Source: Arthrobacter sp. Y81 (GTDB lineage Bacteria > Actinomycetota > Actinomycetes > Actinomycetales > Micrococcaceae). Taken from it: a DNA stretch of 64,000 nucleotides. How positions within the stretch are numbered: position 1 is the stretch's first letter; each line of letters begins with the position of its first letter. Shown piece by piece: positions 1 to 10,333 of this stretch. The translations under genes were made by a program, and so were the position numbers. The notes under the pieces are model-generated. The model did not search any database. It saw only the letters and a list, made by a program, of their open reading frames with translations, and had not been told where the DNA came from. Location of the stretch: assembly GCF_002929335.1 (NCBI RefSeq), contig NZ_PJIL01000002.1, positions 445,514 to 509,513 of the forward strand, read 5' to 3'.

Positions 1-995
1 CCGTAGATGGGGTCCTTGCCCGGCGCACCGGCGTCCTTGGCCGTGGTGACAATCCTGTTGATGACCTGGCTGGCTGTCATTTCTGGCCACTTGGAGCGGA
101 TCAGCGCCGCCACGCCGGACACGATGGGCGTGGAACCGGAGGTGCCGGCCCATTCCGCATAGTCGCCGCCGGGCATGCCTCCGATCAGGTTTTCCGCCGG
201 CGCCGCCACGCCGATACTGATGCCCTGGGATGAGGCGTCCACACTGGCAGCACCCTTGCGGTCCAGCCCTGCCACCGTCAGGACGCCGGGGATGGTTGCC
301 GGCGCCCCCACCTGTACGTTGCCGCCCACGCGGTTGCCGGCGGCCGCAACGATGACCACGTCTTTTTGTTCGGCGTAGAGGAACGCCGCGTCCCAGCTCT
401 GCGGCCACTCCGGAGAGGTGCTGCCCAGCGAAATGTTGATCACGCGGGCGCCGTTGTCGACCGCCCAGCGGACGGCGGCGGGAATCTGTTCCTGGTCACT
501 CTTCCCGCCGGGATTCGAAGATCCAAGCCAGGTGGAAACCGAGAGGATCTGCGCCTCGGGGGCGACGCCCACTATGCCGTCCGGGCCGGGTGCCGGTTTG
601 GCCCCGGGACTGGCGGTGGACTTCGGCGGCTGGTGGCCGCGGCCGGCCAGCATCGTTGCCACCAGCGTGCCGTGCTCCGGCTTTGAACCGATGCTCTTCT
701 GCCCGTCGGCGCTGCCGGCCCCGGAAGCGTCGCTTCCCCCAACAACCACGCCTTTCAGGTCCGGGTGCTTGGCGTCCACGCCGCTGTCGATGACAGCCAC
801 CTTGACGTTGGCGCCCTTGGAGACCTCCCACGCCTTGGTGATGCCGGACTCGGCCAGCCAGTATTGCTTGTCCCGCCATGAATCGGCACGGGCTTCCGGC
901 GCCGCGATCAGCGACGTCGCCAGGCTTCCTGCGGCAAGGGCCATCGCAGTCACGGCGGAGGCCGTCCGGCCCCAGCGGGTTGTTGCTCTGGTCAT
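1..995 (-). CDS. S8 (subtilisin-like) secreted serine protease, C-terminus cut by window
   Basis: Partial gene; the 3' end lies before base 1. Read on the minus strand from ATG at 993-995 the protein opens with a short basic stretch and an Ala-rich hydrophobic segment (about residues 10-38, ending near EARADSW), which looks like a Sec signal peptide. The subtilase catalytic residues then appear in order: Asp in VAVIDSGVD, His in EHGTLVATM, the oxyanion Asn in AAAGNRVGGN and Ser in GTSGSTPIVSG. About 330 residues are visible. It is probably exported and may stay at the cell surface, like the mycosin branch of the family, but no type VII secretion genes are in view, so a mycosin role is not claimed. 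Its substrate is unknown. It lies 107 bp downstream of ppx in the same orientation. Confidence 0.85.
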   Translation of the reverse strand, partial: MTRATTRWGRTASAVTAMALAAGSLATSLIAAPEARADSWRDKQYWLAESGITKAWEVSKGANVKVAVIDSGVDAKHPDLKGVVVGGSDASGAGSADGQKSIGSKPEHGTLVATMLAGRGHQPPKSTASPGAKPAPGPDGIVGVAPEAQILSVSTWLGSSNPGGKSDQEQIPAAVRWAVDNGARVINISLGSTSPEWPQSWDAAFLYAEQKDVVIVAAAGNRVGGNVQVGAPATIPGVLTVAGLDRKGAASVDASSQGISIGVAAPAENLIGGMPGGDYAEWAGTSGSTPIVSGVAALIRSKWPEMTASQVINRIVTTAKDAGAPGKDPIY

Positions 996-1102
996 TCGGG
1001 TCCAATCGGCTCTACATCTGGCGGCACGGTGGCAGGCTGCTGTCGCGTCGTACCGGCGGGATGCGGAATCCGGCCGGCGCGTCTTCATTGGCTGATGCCA
1101 CG

Positions 1103-2053
1103 TCACGATCTGATACTCAGGGCAATTCCGTCGAGAATATCGTGTTCACTGGCCACTGCCGAAGTGATCCTGCCCTCCGTCACCTCGGCCAGGCGTCCCA
1201 AAACACGGCGCCAGACCAGGCCGCCGGCGCCGATGACGTCAACCCGGCCAGGGTGCATGTACGGCAGTCCGGCGCGGTCGGCCTTGGACATCTCCAGGAG
1301 ATCCGTGCAGGCTTCGCCAAACGTGCCGAGGGGAAGTTCCGCGCCGTGGATGGCCCCAGGCGAGTATTCCGGCAGCCGCAGCGCATGGGCGGTAATGGTG
1401 GTGACCGACCCTGCCACGCCGACGACGGCGGTGGTGCGGTCCAGCGGAACGGCCTGTCCCGCCTCGCTGATGGCGGCGTCGACGTCGGCCTCCGCCGCAG
1501 CGATCTGCTCCGCCGACGGCGGGTCGTTACGAAGGTGGCGTTCCGTCATCCGGACGCAGCCGACGTCCACGGATTTGGCGGCGATGACGCCGCTGGCGTC
1601 GCCGAGGACAAATTCGGTGCTTCCGCCGCCGAGGTCCACCACGAGCACGGGGGCGGCGCCTCGGGACGGAAGCACGCTGCTGGCGCCGGCGAAGGAAAGC
1701 GCGGCTTCCTCGTCGCCTGTGATGACTTCGGGTTCCACGCCGAGGATCTCGCGGATGCCGTCCACGAACACCTTCCGGTTGCGGGCGTCGCGGGTGGCGG
1801 AGGTGGCAACGAAGCGGACCTTCCCGGCTCCGTGCTCACGGATAAGTTCGGCGTAGTCGGACGTTGCCGCAAAGGTCCGGTCGAGGGCCTCCTGTGCCAG
1901 TTCGCCTGTTGCGTCCACGCCCTGGCCCAGCCGCACCACACGCATTTCACGCACGACGTCGGTGAGCGTGGAACTGCTCCCGTTTCCGTCCACGTCCGCG
2001 ATCAGGAGTCGGATCGAATTGGTTCCGCAGTCGATGGCGGCAACCCGGGTCAC
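1103..2053 (-). CDS. ppx: Ppx/GppA family exopolyphosphatase
   Basis: 316 residues, GTG start. The actin/hexokinase-like phosphatase fold of the Ppx/GppA family is clear: phosphate-1 motif AAIDCGTNSIRLLIAD at the N-terminus and phosphate-2 motif VLVVDLGGGSTEF near residue 140, with VGVAGSVTTI further on. The family hydrolyses terminal phosphates from polyphosphate or pppGpp; the short length fits the actinobacterial Ppx1/Ppx2 type lacking the C-terminal HD domain of E. coli Ppx. The start overlaps the stop of the DUF501 gene (GTGA, 4 nt), so the two are translationally coupled. Which substrate it prefers cannot be told from sequence. Confidence 0.9.
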   Translation of the reverse strand: MTRVAAIDCGTNSIRLLIADVDGNGSSSTLTDVVREMRVVRLGQGVDATGELAQEALDRTFAATSDYAELIREHGAGKVRFVATSATRDARNRKVFVDGIREILGVEPEVITGDEEAALSFAGASSVLPSRGAAPVLVVDLGGGSTEFVLGDASGVIAAKSVDVGCVRMTERHLRNDPPSAEQIAAAEADVDAAISEAGQAVPLDRTTAVVGVAGSVTTITAHALRLPEYSPGAIHGAELPLGTFGEACTDLLEMSKADRAGLPYMHPGRVDVIGAGGLVWRRVLGRLAEVTEGRITSAVASEHDILDGIALSIRS

Positions 2054-2787
2054 TTGGCGGCCTCCGTGGAGTCTTCGGTGGTCTCTTCAGCGTGCCGCTG
2101 GGTGTTGCGTACGGGAGCCGGGCGGCCCACGATGTCCGGAAGTCCCTGCGGCCCGTGGCGGCTGAGGTCCTTTGAGGGCGCCTCTCCCCCGGTGTCCCAG
2201 GCGCCGTCGCAATAGCAACGGTCCGCTGTCCACCATTCGCTGATGGCGGCAATGGCTTCGTCGCCCAGCGGATTGACTCCGGGGCCGGCAGCGAGGGAAT
2301 GGCCCACCAGGACGTGGAGGCACTTCACGCGGGCGGGCATCCCGCCTGCGGAGATCCCGTCGATCTCGGGGACGGCTCCAATGCCTGACCGCTCGCCAAT
2401 CTCCGCCCGGGACACGAGATAGGCCTCGTGTGCCGCGCGGTAGTCCGCGGCGAGGCCGGAGTCTGCTGAGAGGCGCTCGTTCATCCGGTTCATCAGACCG
2501 GCGGCTTCGAGCCGGGACACGGCCGCCGTAATGACCGGGTGGGTCAGGTAGAAAGTGGTGGGGAACGGCGTTCCGTTGCTGAGCCGTGGTGACGTCGCCG
2601 CGACCAGGGGGTTGCCGCAGACGCAGCGGGCCGGGATTTCGACGACGTCGCGCACGGGACGCCCCAACTGGCGGCTCAGGACGTCCAGGTCGCGGGCAGA
2701 CGGGTGGCTGTAAGCCGTCACGGCTGCGGCGTCTTCCTCGACGGGGTTTCCGTCCAGGGCATTTTCGCCCACTGCATGCTGGTCCAC
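2050..2787 (-). CDS. DUF501 domain-containing protein
   Basis: 245 residues from a GTG start at 2785-2787 (VDQHAVGEN), with a purine-rich AGGAAGG about 11 nt upstream. The reading frame continues open further upstream, but that part runs into ftsB and has unlike composition, so I chose the GTG. The DUF501 region begins around DLDVLSRQLGRP and contains CVCGNPLV, TFYLTHP and a C-terminal DRCYCDG. The molecular function is unknown. Its conserved place between ftsB and ppx is typical of actinobacteria and argues for one transcript with both neighbours. Confidence 0.8.
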   Translation of the reverse strand: MDQHAVGENALDGNPVEEDAAAVTAYSHPSARDLDVLSRQLGRPVRDVVEIPARCVCGNPLVAATSPRLSNGTPFPTTFYLTHPVITAAVSRLEAAGLMNRMNERLSADSGLAADYRAAHEAYLVSRAEIGERSGIGAVPEIDGISAGGMPARVKCLHVLVGHSLAAGPGVNPLGDEAIAAISEWWTADRCYCDGAWDTGGEAPSKDLSRHGPQGLPDIVGRPAPVRNTQRHAEETTEDSTEAAK

Positions 2788-2851
2788 TGGCGCGGCCGCC
2801 TTCCTGCCCTTGGAGGCTGACCCGTGGGACAGCCGGCGGAGGGCACCGCCT

Positions 2852-3538
2852 CTAGTCTGTTGCCGAACGCCTGATGGACTCCCAAAGCGAGTCCACCCAT
2901 GGCAGGTTGGCCGGGTCCTGTGCTGATCCTGTACCGGCCTGGCCACTGGCGGTCCCGGCCGGCAGATCGCTGCCAAACACCCAGTAGCCGGTTTCTCCCG
3001 GCATAACCATGTTAATGCGGTCGCGGGCCTGCTGTTTCACGTAGTTCGGGTCCTGCCACCGGGAGACCTGGAGTTTCAGGTTGTCCCGTTCGGCTTGCCG
3101 TGCCGCGATATCCGCCTCGAGCGCGGCGATCTCGGCCCGTTTGTCGATGAAGATCTTGACCGTGGGGGCAAGCATGATGGTGATGGCAATCATGACCACG
3201 GCCAGGGCCAGCATCCGTCCGGAAAAGGCCTTGGCGGGGACGGGATCCTGGTTATCCGAGGCATTTGTCCCGGACGCCCGGTGGGATTGGCCCGGTGACT
3301 GGCTGCCGGCCGGCCGGCCGGCGGCCTGCTTGCCGGCGGCAACCCCGGCTTTGACCGACGCCCCCAGGCGGCTTGCCGTGGTGGCTTTCCCGGGCGCAGC
3401 GGGCGGTTTGGCCTCGGCGGCGGGCAGGTGCCGCGTCGCGCCGAAATCCGCGCGGATGACTTCAGCGCCGTCGTCGGCGTCCTTGGACTGTCGCGCCGCG
3501 GGCGTAGCCCGGGGAACCTTGGGACGGCGGGTGGCCAT
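2852..3538 (-). CDS. ftsB: FtsB/DivIC-like septum formation initiator
   Basis: 228 residues from ATG at 3536-3538, preceded by AGGAG four nt upstream (the frame is open to 3601 but lacks a site there). Layout: a low-complexity Ala/Pro/Gly-rich cytoplasmic N-terminus (about 1-105), one transmembrane helix (about 109-131, MLALAVVMIAITIML), a coiled coil (about 133-160) and the family's PNYVKQQARDRINMV / PGETGYWVF region, then a short disordered tail. FtsB-type proteins join FtsL and FtsQ in the divisome. The long disordered N-terminus is common in actinobacterial members. It is the first gene of the ftsB-DUF501-ppx unit, 64 nt ahead of DUF501. Confidence 0.88.
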   Translation of the reverse strand: MATRRPKVPRATPAARQSKDADDGAEVIRADFGATRHLPAAEAKPPAAPGKATTASRLGASVKAGVAAGKQAAGRPAGSQSPGQSHRASGTNASDNQDPVPAKAFSGRMLALAVVMIAITIMLAPTVKIFIDKRAEIAALEADIAARQAERDNLKLQVSRWQDPNYVKQQARDRINMVMPGETGYWVFGSDLPAGTASGQAGTGSAQDPANLPWVDSLWESIRRSATD

Positions 3539-3608
3539 GACACTCCTGTAATGAATGGTCCGTGCTGTGCTCAGTTCTGGCCGCGAACCGGTCCTTGGCA
3601 CAAACAGA

Positions 3609-3643
3609 ACCGGTGGCCATGGTCTTCAACCATAGCCACCGGT
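3609..3643 (-). terminator. Hairpin downstream of eno
   Basis: A 14-bp stem (ACCGGTGG... / ...CCACCGGT) with a 7-nt loop lies 19 nt beyond the eno stop. Read on the minus strand the only imperfect pair becomes a G-U wobble, so the stem is complete in eno mRNA; the following bases TCTGTTTGTG are only weakly U-rich. On the plus strand the stem is followed by seven T, but no gene reads in from that side. Confidence 0.65.
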
Positions 3644-3661
3644 CAGCTGTTTTTTTGGAGG

Positions 3662-5011
<1,350 letters not shown>

Positions 5012-5064
5012 CTAGCGTAGTCGAGAGTGGTGCACGTTACGGAAACCTATCCAGAACCCGGACG

Positions 5065-5802
5065 TCATGATCCCGTCCGGGGCGTAGCCGGGTGACCAGG
5101 GCGGTGGCTGTCCTGGTAACGCCGGACGGCCCCGCGGAGGGCGCGTTCGGCGTCGAAATCCCTGGTCCGGGCGGCGGCGGCGAGCTCGAAGAGAAACTCC
5201 CCGAGCTCATCCTCAGTGGCGAAGGCGCCGACGAGCTGACCCACTGAGGGGACGGGTGCGGCCGCCGTGATGCCTGCCCGCCCGGCCCGATCCAGGGACT
5301 TTTGGGCCCGGGCGAGAGCCGGAAGCGCCTGCGGGATTCCCTCGAAAGGATCACCGCGTTCCGGCTTCTCGGCCCGCTTGATGGAGTCCCATTTCCGGAC
5401 GATCTCCGCCACGCTGGCGGGGAAGGTGTCCTGCAGCGAGCCGTCCGGGCGGAACACGTGCGGATTCCGGCGGATCAGCTTCGCCTCAAGCCCCTGGACG
5501 ACGTCGGCGAAGCCGAAGCTCCCCCGTTCCTCTGCGAGGCGGGCGTGCAGCACCACCTGGAGCAGCACATCGCCCAGCTCCCCGCGGAGCTCTGCCTCGT
5601 CGGCGCCGGTTTCAATTGTTTCGGCGACCTCAAAGGCCTCCTCGAGGAGGTACTCCACGAGGGACTCGTGGGTGAGTGCCCCCATCCAGGGGCAGTGCTC
5701 CCGGAGGGCGGCTATCCTTGCCGCCAAAGAGGTGACCCCTGAGGCGGCCGGGCCCGAACCGTCCTTAGGCAAGATTGGCGTAGGCGTCGTTGATGTACTC
5801 AA
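5065..5802 (-). CDS. mazG: MazG-family nucleoside triphosphate pyrophosphohydrolase
   Basis: 245 residues. The MazG helical metal-binding pattern is visible: CPWMGALTHESLVEYLLEEAFEVAE followed by ELRGELGDVLLQVVLHARL, with Glu and Asp placed as in all-alpha NTP pyrophosphatases. These enzymes hydrolyse non-canonical or excess NTPs to NMP and PPi. The ATG chosen overlaps the end of add by 38 nt; a TTG inside (Leu of TSLAARI) is an alternative start that would shorten the N-terminus by about 25 residues. Downstream of the MazG core the C-terminal third is poorly conserved and Ala-rich. Confidence 0.88.
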   Translation of the reverse strand: MSTSTTPTPILPKDGSGPAASGVTSLAARIAALREHCPWMGALTHESLVEYLLEEAFEVAETIETGADEAELRGELGDVLLQVVLHARLAEERGSFGFADVVQGLEAKLIRRNPHVFRPDGSLQDTFPASVAEIVRKWDSIKRAEKPERGDPFEGIPQALPALARAQKSLDRAGRAGITAAAPVPSVGQLVGAFATEDELGEFLFELAAAARTRDFDAERALRGAVRRYQDSHRPGHPATPRTGS

Positions 5803-6916
5803 CGAGGGCTTCCTTTTCCTCCAGCGGCAGGAACGCGGCCTCGGCGGCGTTGAGTGTCAGCTCAAGGAGATCGTCCAGATCGTAGTCAAAGGTCTCCACG
5901 AGCAGTTCGAACTCGTCGGTGAGGGTCACGCCGCTCATCAGCCGGTTGTCGGTGTTGATGGTGACGTTGAAGCCGATCTGGTAGAGCATGTCCAGCGGGT
6001 GGCTTTCGATACCCTCCCCGAAGCCGGCGATGGCGCCGGTCTGCAGGTTGGAGGACGGGCAGATCTCCAGGGCGATGCCGCGGTCGCGGACCCAGCTGGC
6101 AAGCTCGCCAAGGGTCACCATGCCGATGTTGTCGTCGGCGTCGTCTCCCTCTTCTGCGTCTTCGTCGTCGAATTCGACCGTGATGTCCTCGGCGATGCGC
6201 ACGCCGTGGCCCAGGCGCAGGGCACGGCCGTCAACAAGGGCGGACTGGATGCTTTCCAGGCCTGCGGCTTCGCCGGCGTGCACCGTGGCGGGGAAATTGT
6301 GCTGGGCCAGGTAGGTGAAGGCGTCGCGGAAGCGGGCCGGCAGGAAGCCGTCCTCGGCTCCGGCAATGTCGAAGCCCACGGCTCCGTTGTTGCGGTGCCG
6401 GACCGCCAGTTCGGCAATCTCCTGGCCGCGGTCCGCATGGCGCATGGCCGTGATGAGCTGGCCCACCTGGATTTCCCGGCCGGTTTCGGCGACGGCGTCC
6501 ACGCCGGCGTCGAGCCCTTCCTGGATGGCTTCGACCACTTCGTCCAGCGTCAGCCCCTTCTGCAGGTGCTGCTCCGGCGCCCAGCGCACTTCGCCGTACA
6601 CCACGCCGTCGTCGGCAAGGTCTTCAACGAATTCCTTGGCCACCCGGAAGAGGCCCTCTTTGGTCTGCATCACGGCGATGGTGTGGTCGAAGGTCTCGAG
6701 GTAGCGGACCAGGGAGCCGGAGTCGGCGGATTCACGGAACCATTCCCCCAGCGCCACCGGATCGGTGGAGGGCAGGGTGTGTCCGACGGCCTCCGCCAGT
6801 TCGATGATGGTGGCCGGGCGCAGGCCGCCGTCCAGGTGGTCGTGCAGGGATACCTTGGGGAGGCTCTTGAGGTCGAAGTCGATGGCAGGGGCAGCGTCAA
6901 GAATAGGCTCAGTCAC
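5765..6916 (-). CDS. add: Adenosine deaminase
   Basis: 383 residues from GTG at 6914-6916 (VTEPILDAAP), with AAGGTGG five nt upstream; the open frame upstream to 7078 is inside the dedA gene and was not used. Zinc-hydrolase motifs in order: LHDHLDGGLRP (zinc His pair), TVHAGEAAG, RLGHGVRIA and the catalytic TINTDNRLMSG. It deaminates adenosine and deoxyadenosine to inosine. An unusual acidic insert (EFDDEDAEEGDDADDN) sits after the RLGHGV motif. It follows the dedA gene by 40 nt and is functionally linked to the nucleoside importer and salvage genes upstream. Confidence 0.93.
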   Translation of the reverse strand: MTEPILDAAPAIDFDLKSLPKVSLHDHLDGGLRPATIIELAEAVGHTLPSTDPVALGEWFRESADSGSLVRYLETFDHTIAVMQTKEGLFRVAKEFVEDLADDGVVYGEVRWAPEQHLQKGLTLDEVVEAIQEGLDAGVDAVAETGREIQVGQLITAMRHADRGQEIAELAVRHRNNGAVGFDIAGAEDGFLPARFRDAFTYLAQHNFPATVHAGEAAGLESIQSALVDGRALRLGHGVRIAEDITVEFDDEDAEEGDDADDNIGMVTLGELASWVRDRGIALEICPSSNLQTGAIAGFGEGIESHPLDMLYQIGFNVTINTDNRLMSGVTLTDEFELLVETFDYDLDDLLELTLNAAEAAFLPLEEKEALVEYINDAYANLA

Positions 6917-6956
6917 GGTTCCCACCTTAGGGTCGGCGGCCGCGTAATGCCAGCCG

Positions 6957-7685
6957 TCAGGCTTCCCTGGCCTCGGCATCTCCGGCGGGGGCGGCGAGGA
7001 CCGTCCCGTGGCTGTGGACAGCCGCCGGGGCGGTGCCGGTTCCGCCGTCCAGCCACTCGTCCACGACTTCGGCGTCATGGCGTCCGAGCCGCTTGTGCCA
7101 CCAGCGCAGCAGGTGGTCGATGATGATTCCGAGAATTACGGCGAACACGACGGCGATACCGGCGCCGAGCAACGGGTTGTCATGCAGCAAGGGGAAGGAA
7201 CTGGCCAGTAGGCCTATCCCGATCGAGTAGCCCACCCAGGTGACGCAGGCAAAGGCATCCAGGATGAAGAACCTGCGGTGCGGAAAAGCTGTAGTGCCGG
7301 CAACGTAATTAACGGCCACGCGGCCCCAGGGGATGTACCGGGCCGTGAAGACCAGGACGGCGCCGCGCTTCTCCAGCTCATAGTGGGCCCACGCGAAGAC
7401 TTTCTGCACCTTGGGTTTGCGCATCCAGCGCCACCGTTCCAGCCCGATCTTTCTCCCCAGCATGTACGCCATGTTGTCGCCGGCAATGGCGCCGACCAGC
7501 GCGGTGGCCCCGAGGATCCAGAGGTTGGGTTCGCCGCTCTGGCGTGAGAACGCAGCGAGGGCGACGATGAGCGTTTCGCTGGGTACCACCATCGCGAAAC
7601 CGTCAACAAAAAAGAACACCAGCAGTATGGGATAAATCCACCATTGGCCTGCGGCATGGAGCACTGCCTCATTGATAAATTCCAC
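6957..7685 (-). CDS. DedA family membrane protein
   Basis: 242 residues, GTG start with AGGAG upstream. Hydrophobic helices flank the DedA (SNARE-associated/VTT) signature: an N-terminal reentrant-like segment FVDGFAMVVPSETLIVALAAF with the key Glu, AIAGDNMAYMLGRKIG, the basic patch RWRWMRKPKVQK, then FTARYIPWGRVAVNYVAGTT with conserved Arg and Pro. DedA proteins act in lipid scrambling or recycling and in membrane homeostasis. The C-terminal 45 residues are a hydrophilic tail. It is a paralogue of the next gene upstream (7838-8470). Confidence 0.88.
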   Translation of the reverse strand: MEFINEAVLHAAGQWWIYPILLVFFFVDGFAMVVPSETLIVALAAFSRQSGEPNLWILGATALVGAIAGDNMAYMLGRKIGLERWRWMRKPKVQKVFAWAHYELEKRGAVLVFTARYIPWGRVAVNYVAGTTAFPHRRFFILDAFACVTWVGYSIGIGLLASSFPLLHDNPLLGAGIAVVFAVILGIIIDHLLRWWHKRLGRHDAEVVDEWLDGGTGTAPAAVHSHGTVLAAPAGDAEAREA

Positions 7686-7837
7686 GCGGGGCCCTGCTCC
7701 TATGAAGTGATGGAAATCCTATTTAGTGTCGCATGTCAGAAGCATGATTCGCTACGCTCCGGTGGGAGAAAAACAATTCACTGGAGCCTCCTATGGGCGG
7801 GCGCGTGCTGGTACGCCGGCCGCTGCATGGGCACTTG

Positions 7838-8470
7838 CTAGGGACCTGATGCGGGCTCCTCCGCAGGTTCTTCGGGCAGCCGGCCACGGAAGCGGCCGAT
7901 CATGATGTCAACAATGATCCCGAGCAGGATGGCGCAGACAATAGCAATGCTGGCACCGAGCAGGTGGTTGTCCTCGAACCACTGCCCGAAAAACAGGCCG
8001 ATCGCCACGGAATATGAGGACCACAGCGCGGCGGACAGCACGGTCAGCCCCACGAACCGCAAATGCGGAAATTGCGTGGCTCCGGCTGTGAGGTTCACTG
8101 CCACGCGGCCGATCGGAACAAAACGGGCCACGAGCACCAGGGACGCCGGCCGCTTCCTCAGCTCATTCCCGGCCCAGTGGAAGGCTGTCTGCATCCGCGG
8201 TCCGCGCATCCACCGCCACCGCCGCGTACCCACCCTGCGTCCGATCAGGTAGGCGATGTTGTCACCGCCGAATGCACCCAGCGCGGCCATGAGCATCAGC
8301 AGCCAGGGGTTGGGGACATCGGCGGTTGCTGCCACGGCGGCCAGGCCCACTACCACCGACTCGCTGGGGATCGGCGGGAAGAACCCGTCGATCACGCAGC
8401 AGGCCAGCACCAGCAGGAGAACCCAGGGCTGCCCGGCCGCCGCAAGAATGAAGTCGTTGATAGCCTGCAC
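7838..8470 (-). CDS. DedA family membrane protein (second copy)
   Basis: 210 residues, GTG start. It shares the layout of the downstream DedA protein: CVIDGFFPPIPSESVVVGLAAV, FGGDNIAYLIGRRVGTRRWRWM, then LVARFVPIGRVAVNLTAGATQFPH and two C-terminal helices (LLGASIAIVCAILLGIIVD). Hydrophobicity suggests four to five membrane segments. Its tail is shorter than in the first copy. The pair probably arose by tandem duplication followed by divergence. The spacing to deoA (97 bp) and to the other dedA (152 bp) leaves room for separate promoters. Confidence 0.87.
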   Translation of the reverse strand: MQAINDFILAAAGQPWVLLLVLACCVIDGFFPPIPSESVVVGLAAVAATADVPNPWLLMLMAALGAFGGDNIAYLIGRRVGTRRWRWMRGPRMQTAFHWAGNELRKRPASLVLVARFVPIGRVAVNLTAGATQFPHLRFVGLTVLSAALWSSYSVAIGLFFGQWFEDNHLLGASIAIVCAILLGIIVDIMIGRFRGRLPEEPAEEPASGP

Positions 8471-8567
8471 AGTTTCCTAACGGCCGGGGCCACCCGTTTT
8501 CTCCCCGACCGGTCCGCAGGCGGCAGGCGCCGCCGCCGCAGGGACCCGGCCGGAGAGAACCACGTGG

Positions 8568-9890
8568 TCAGGCGATGCGGTCGATGATGAGTTTCTGCGC
8601 CGGCCGGGAGCCTTCCGGCGCAACCAGCACGGCCCCTTCAAGGGCTTCCTTGGCACGTCCGAACTTCTCCGGGGTGTCCGTCAGCAGTGTCATCAGCGGC
8701 TCGCCGGCACGGACCACGGCACCGGGCTTGGCGTGCAGCCTGACGCCGGCTCCTGCCTGGACCTGGTCCTCCTTGCGGGCCCGGCCGGCGCCCAGCCGCC
8801 AGGCCGCCACACCCACGGCCAGGGCGTCCAGCTGCACGAGGACACCGTCGGCCGGCGCGTAGATAACCTCGGACTCCTTGGCCACAGGCAATGTGGCGCG
8901 GGGGTCGCCGCCCTGCGCCTCGATCATGCGGTTCCACACGTCCATGGCCCGGCCGTCCTTAAGCGCGGCACGCGGGTCGGCGTCGTGCACGCCTGCGCAG
9001 GCCAGCATTTCCTCGGCCAGGCGGACGGTCAGTTCGACGACGTCTTCCGGACCGCCGCCGGCCAGCACCTCCACAGACTCCTCCACCTCGATGGCGTTTC
9101 CGGCCGTGAGCCCCAGTGGCGTGTCCATGTTGGTCAGCAGGGCAACCGTGTTGACCCCGGCGTCCTTGCCCAGTGCGACCATTATCTCGGCCAGTTCCCT
9201 GGCGCGGGCCTCATCCTTCATGAAGGCGCCGCTTCCCACCTTGACGTCCAGGACCAGCGAGCCGGTGCCTTCGGCGATTTTCTTGCTCATAATGGAGGAC
9301 GCGATGAGCGGGATGGCCTCCACGGTTCCGGTGACGTCCCTCAAGGCATAGAGCTTCTTGTCCGCAGGCGCCAGGCCGGCGCCCGCGGCACAGATCACCG
9401 CCCCGACGTCCTGCAGCTGGGCCATCATCTCGTCGTTACTCAGCGCTGCGCGCCACCCCGGGATTGACTCCAGTTTGTCCAGCGTGCCGCCGGTGTGGCC
9501 GAGGCCGCGCCCGGAGAGCTGCGGGACCGCTACGCCGAAAACAGCGACCAGCGGTGCCAGCGGCAGCGTGATCTTGTCCCCCACTCCCCCTGTTGAGTGC
9601 TTGTCCGACGTCGCTTTCACGCCGCCGTCGGGACGCCGCAGGCTGGAGAAGTCCATCCGTTCGCCGGAGGCGATCATCGCAGCGGTCCAGCGCGAGATCT
9701 CCGCGCGGTCCATGCCGTTGAGCAGGATGGCCATGTTCAGGGCGGCCATCTGCTCGTCGGCGATCGCGCCCCGGGTATAGGCATCGATGGTCCAGTCGAT
9801 CTGTTCCGGGGTCAGGACGCCCCTGTCCCGCTTGATGCGGATGATGTCGACGGCGTCGAACGCCTCGGTGTTTCTTGGTGTTTGTGTCAC
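8568..9890 (-). CDS. deoA: Thymidine phosphorylase
   Basis: 440 residues, the usual length, from GTG at 9888-9890 with GGAGG about 7 nt upstream; the longer open frame to 10382 overlaps cdd and was rejected. It carries the pyrimidine-nucleoside phosphorylase signature SDKHSTGGVGDK and the phosphate/base-binding stretches GRGLGHTGGTLDKLESIPG, DVTGTVEAI and DVKVGSGAFM. It splits thymidine and deoxyuridine to base and deoxyribose-1-phosphate. The start overlaps the cdd stop by 4 nt, so it is coupled to cytidine deaminase: cdd makes (deoxy)uridine and DeoA degrades it. Confidence 0.95.
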   Translation of the reverse strand: MTQTPRNTEAFDAVDIIRIKRDRGVLTPEQIDWTIDAYTRGAIADEQMAALNMAILLNGMDRAEISRWTAAMIASGERMDFSSLRRPDGGVKATSDKHSTGGVGDKITLPLAPLVAVFGVAVPQLSGRGLGHTGGTLDKLESIPGWRAALSNDEMMAQLQDVGAVICAAGAGLAPADKKLYALRDVTGTVEAIPLIASSIMSKKIAEGTGSLVLDVKVGSGAFMKDEARARELAEIMVALGKDAGVNTVALLTNMDTPLGLTAGNAIEVEESVEVLAGGGPEDVVELTVRLAEEMLACAGVHDADPRAALKDGRAMDVWNRMIEAQGGDPRATLPVAKESEVIYAPADGVLVQLDALAVGVAAWRLGAGRARKEDQVQAGAGVRLHAKPGAVVRAGEPLMTLLTDTPEKFGRAKEALEGAVLVAPEGSRPAQKLIIDRIA

Positions 9891-10333
9891 CGGGGTTCCT
9901 CCAGGTGTTGGGGACCAAAGGCGTCGGGTAGCACCTGGTCCATGGTTTTGATTCCCTGCGTTGTCATCAGCTCCATGTCGGGAGCCCGGAATTCGTACAG
10001 CAGCTGGCGGCAGCGCCCGCACGGCATCAGGATGTTGCCGCCGGCGTCCACACAGTAGAAGGCGCGCAGCAGCCCGCCTCCGGTCATGTGCAGGTTGCCC
10101 ACCAGGGAGCATTCCGCGCACAGTGTCAGGCCGTAGCTGGCGTTCTCGACGTTGCAGCCGCTGACGATCCTGCCGTCCGCGGTGAGGGCAGCTGCCCCCA
10201 CCGCGAACTTCGAATACGGCGCATACGCGTTCTTCATGGCGGACACGGCGGCGGCTTCGAGGGCCACCCAGTCCACGTCCGCGGCCGGGTGGGGCGAAAC
10301 TTCCGGGTGCGAAGCGTCTTCCACGGCCGTCAA
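9887..10333 (-). CDS. cdd: Cytidine deaminase
   Basis: 148 residues if the TTG at 10331-10333 is used, which overlaps the permease stop by 4 nt; a GTG nine bases later has a better-placed AAGGG and is an alternative. Motifs: YAPYSKFAVGAAAL at the N-terminus, GCNVENASYGLT, the zinc/catalytic CAECSLVGN (Cys in place of the dimeric-enzyme His, as in small tetrameric deaminases) and PCGRCRQLLYEF. It converts cytidine and deoxycytidine to uridine and deoxyuridine. It sits between the importer permeases and deoA in one run of overlapping genes. Confidence 0.94.
   Translation of the reverse strand: MTAVEDASHPEVSPHPAADVDWVALEAAAVSAMKNAYAPYSKFAVGAAALTADGRIVSGCNVENASYGLTLCAECSLVGNLHMTGGGLLRAFYCVDAGGNILMPCGRCRQLLYEFRAPDMELMTTQGIKTMDQVLPDAFGPQHLEEPR

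Noticed and set aside
3601..3660. Plus-strand terminator with seven T after the hairpin
   Set aside because: No plus-strand gene reads into it; both flanking genes are on the minus strand, where the stem is better paired.
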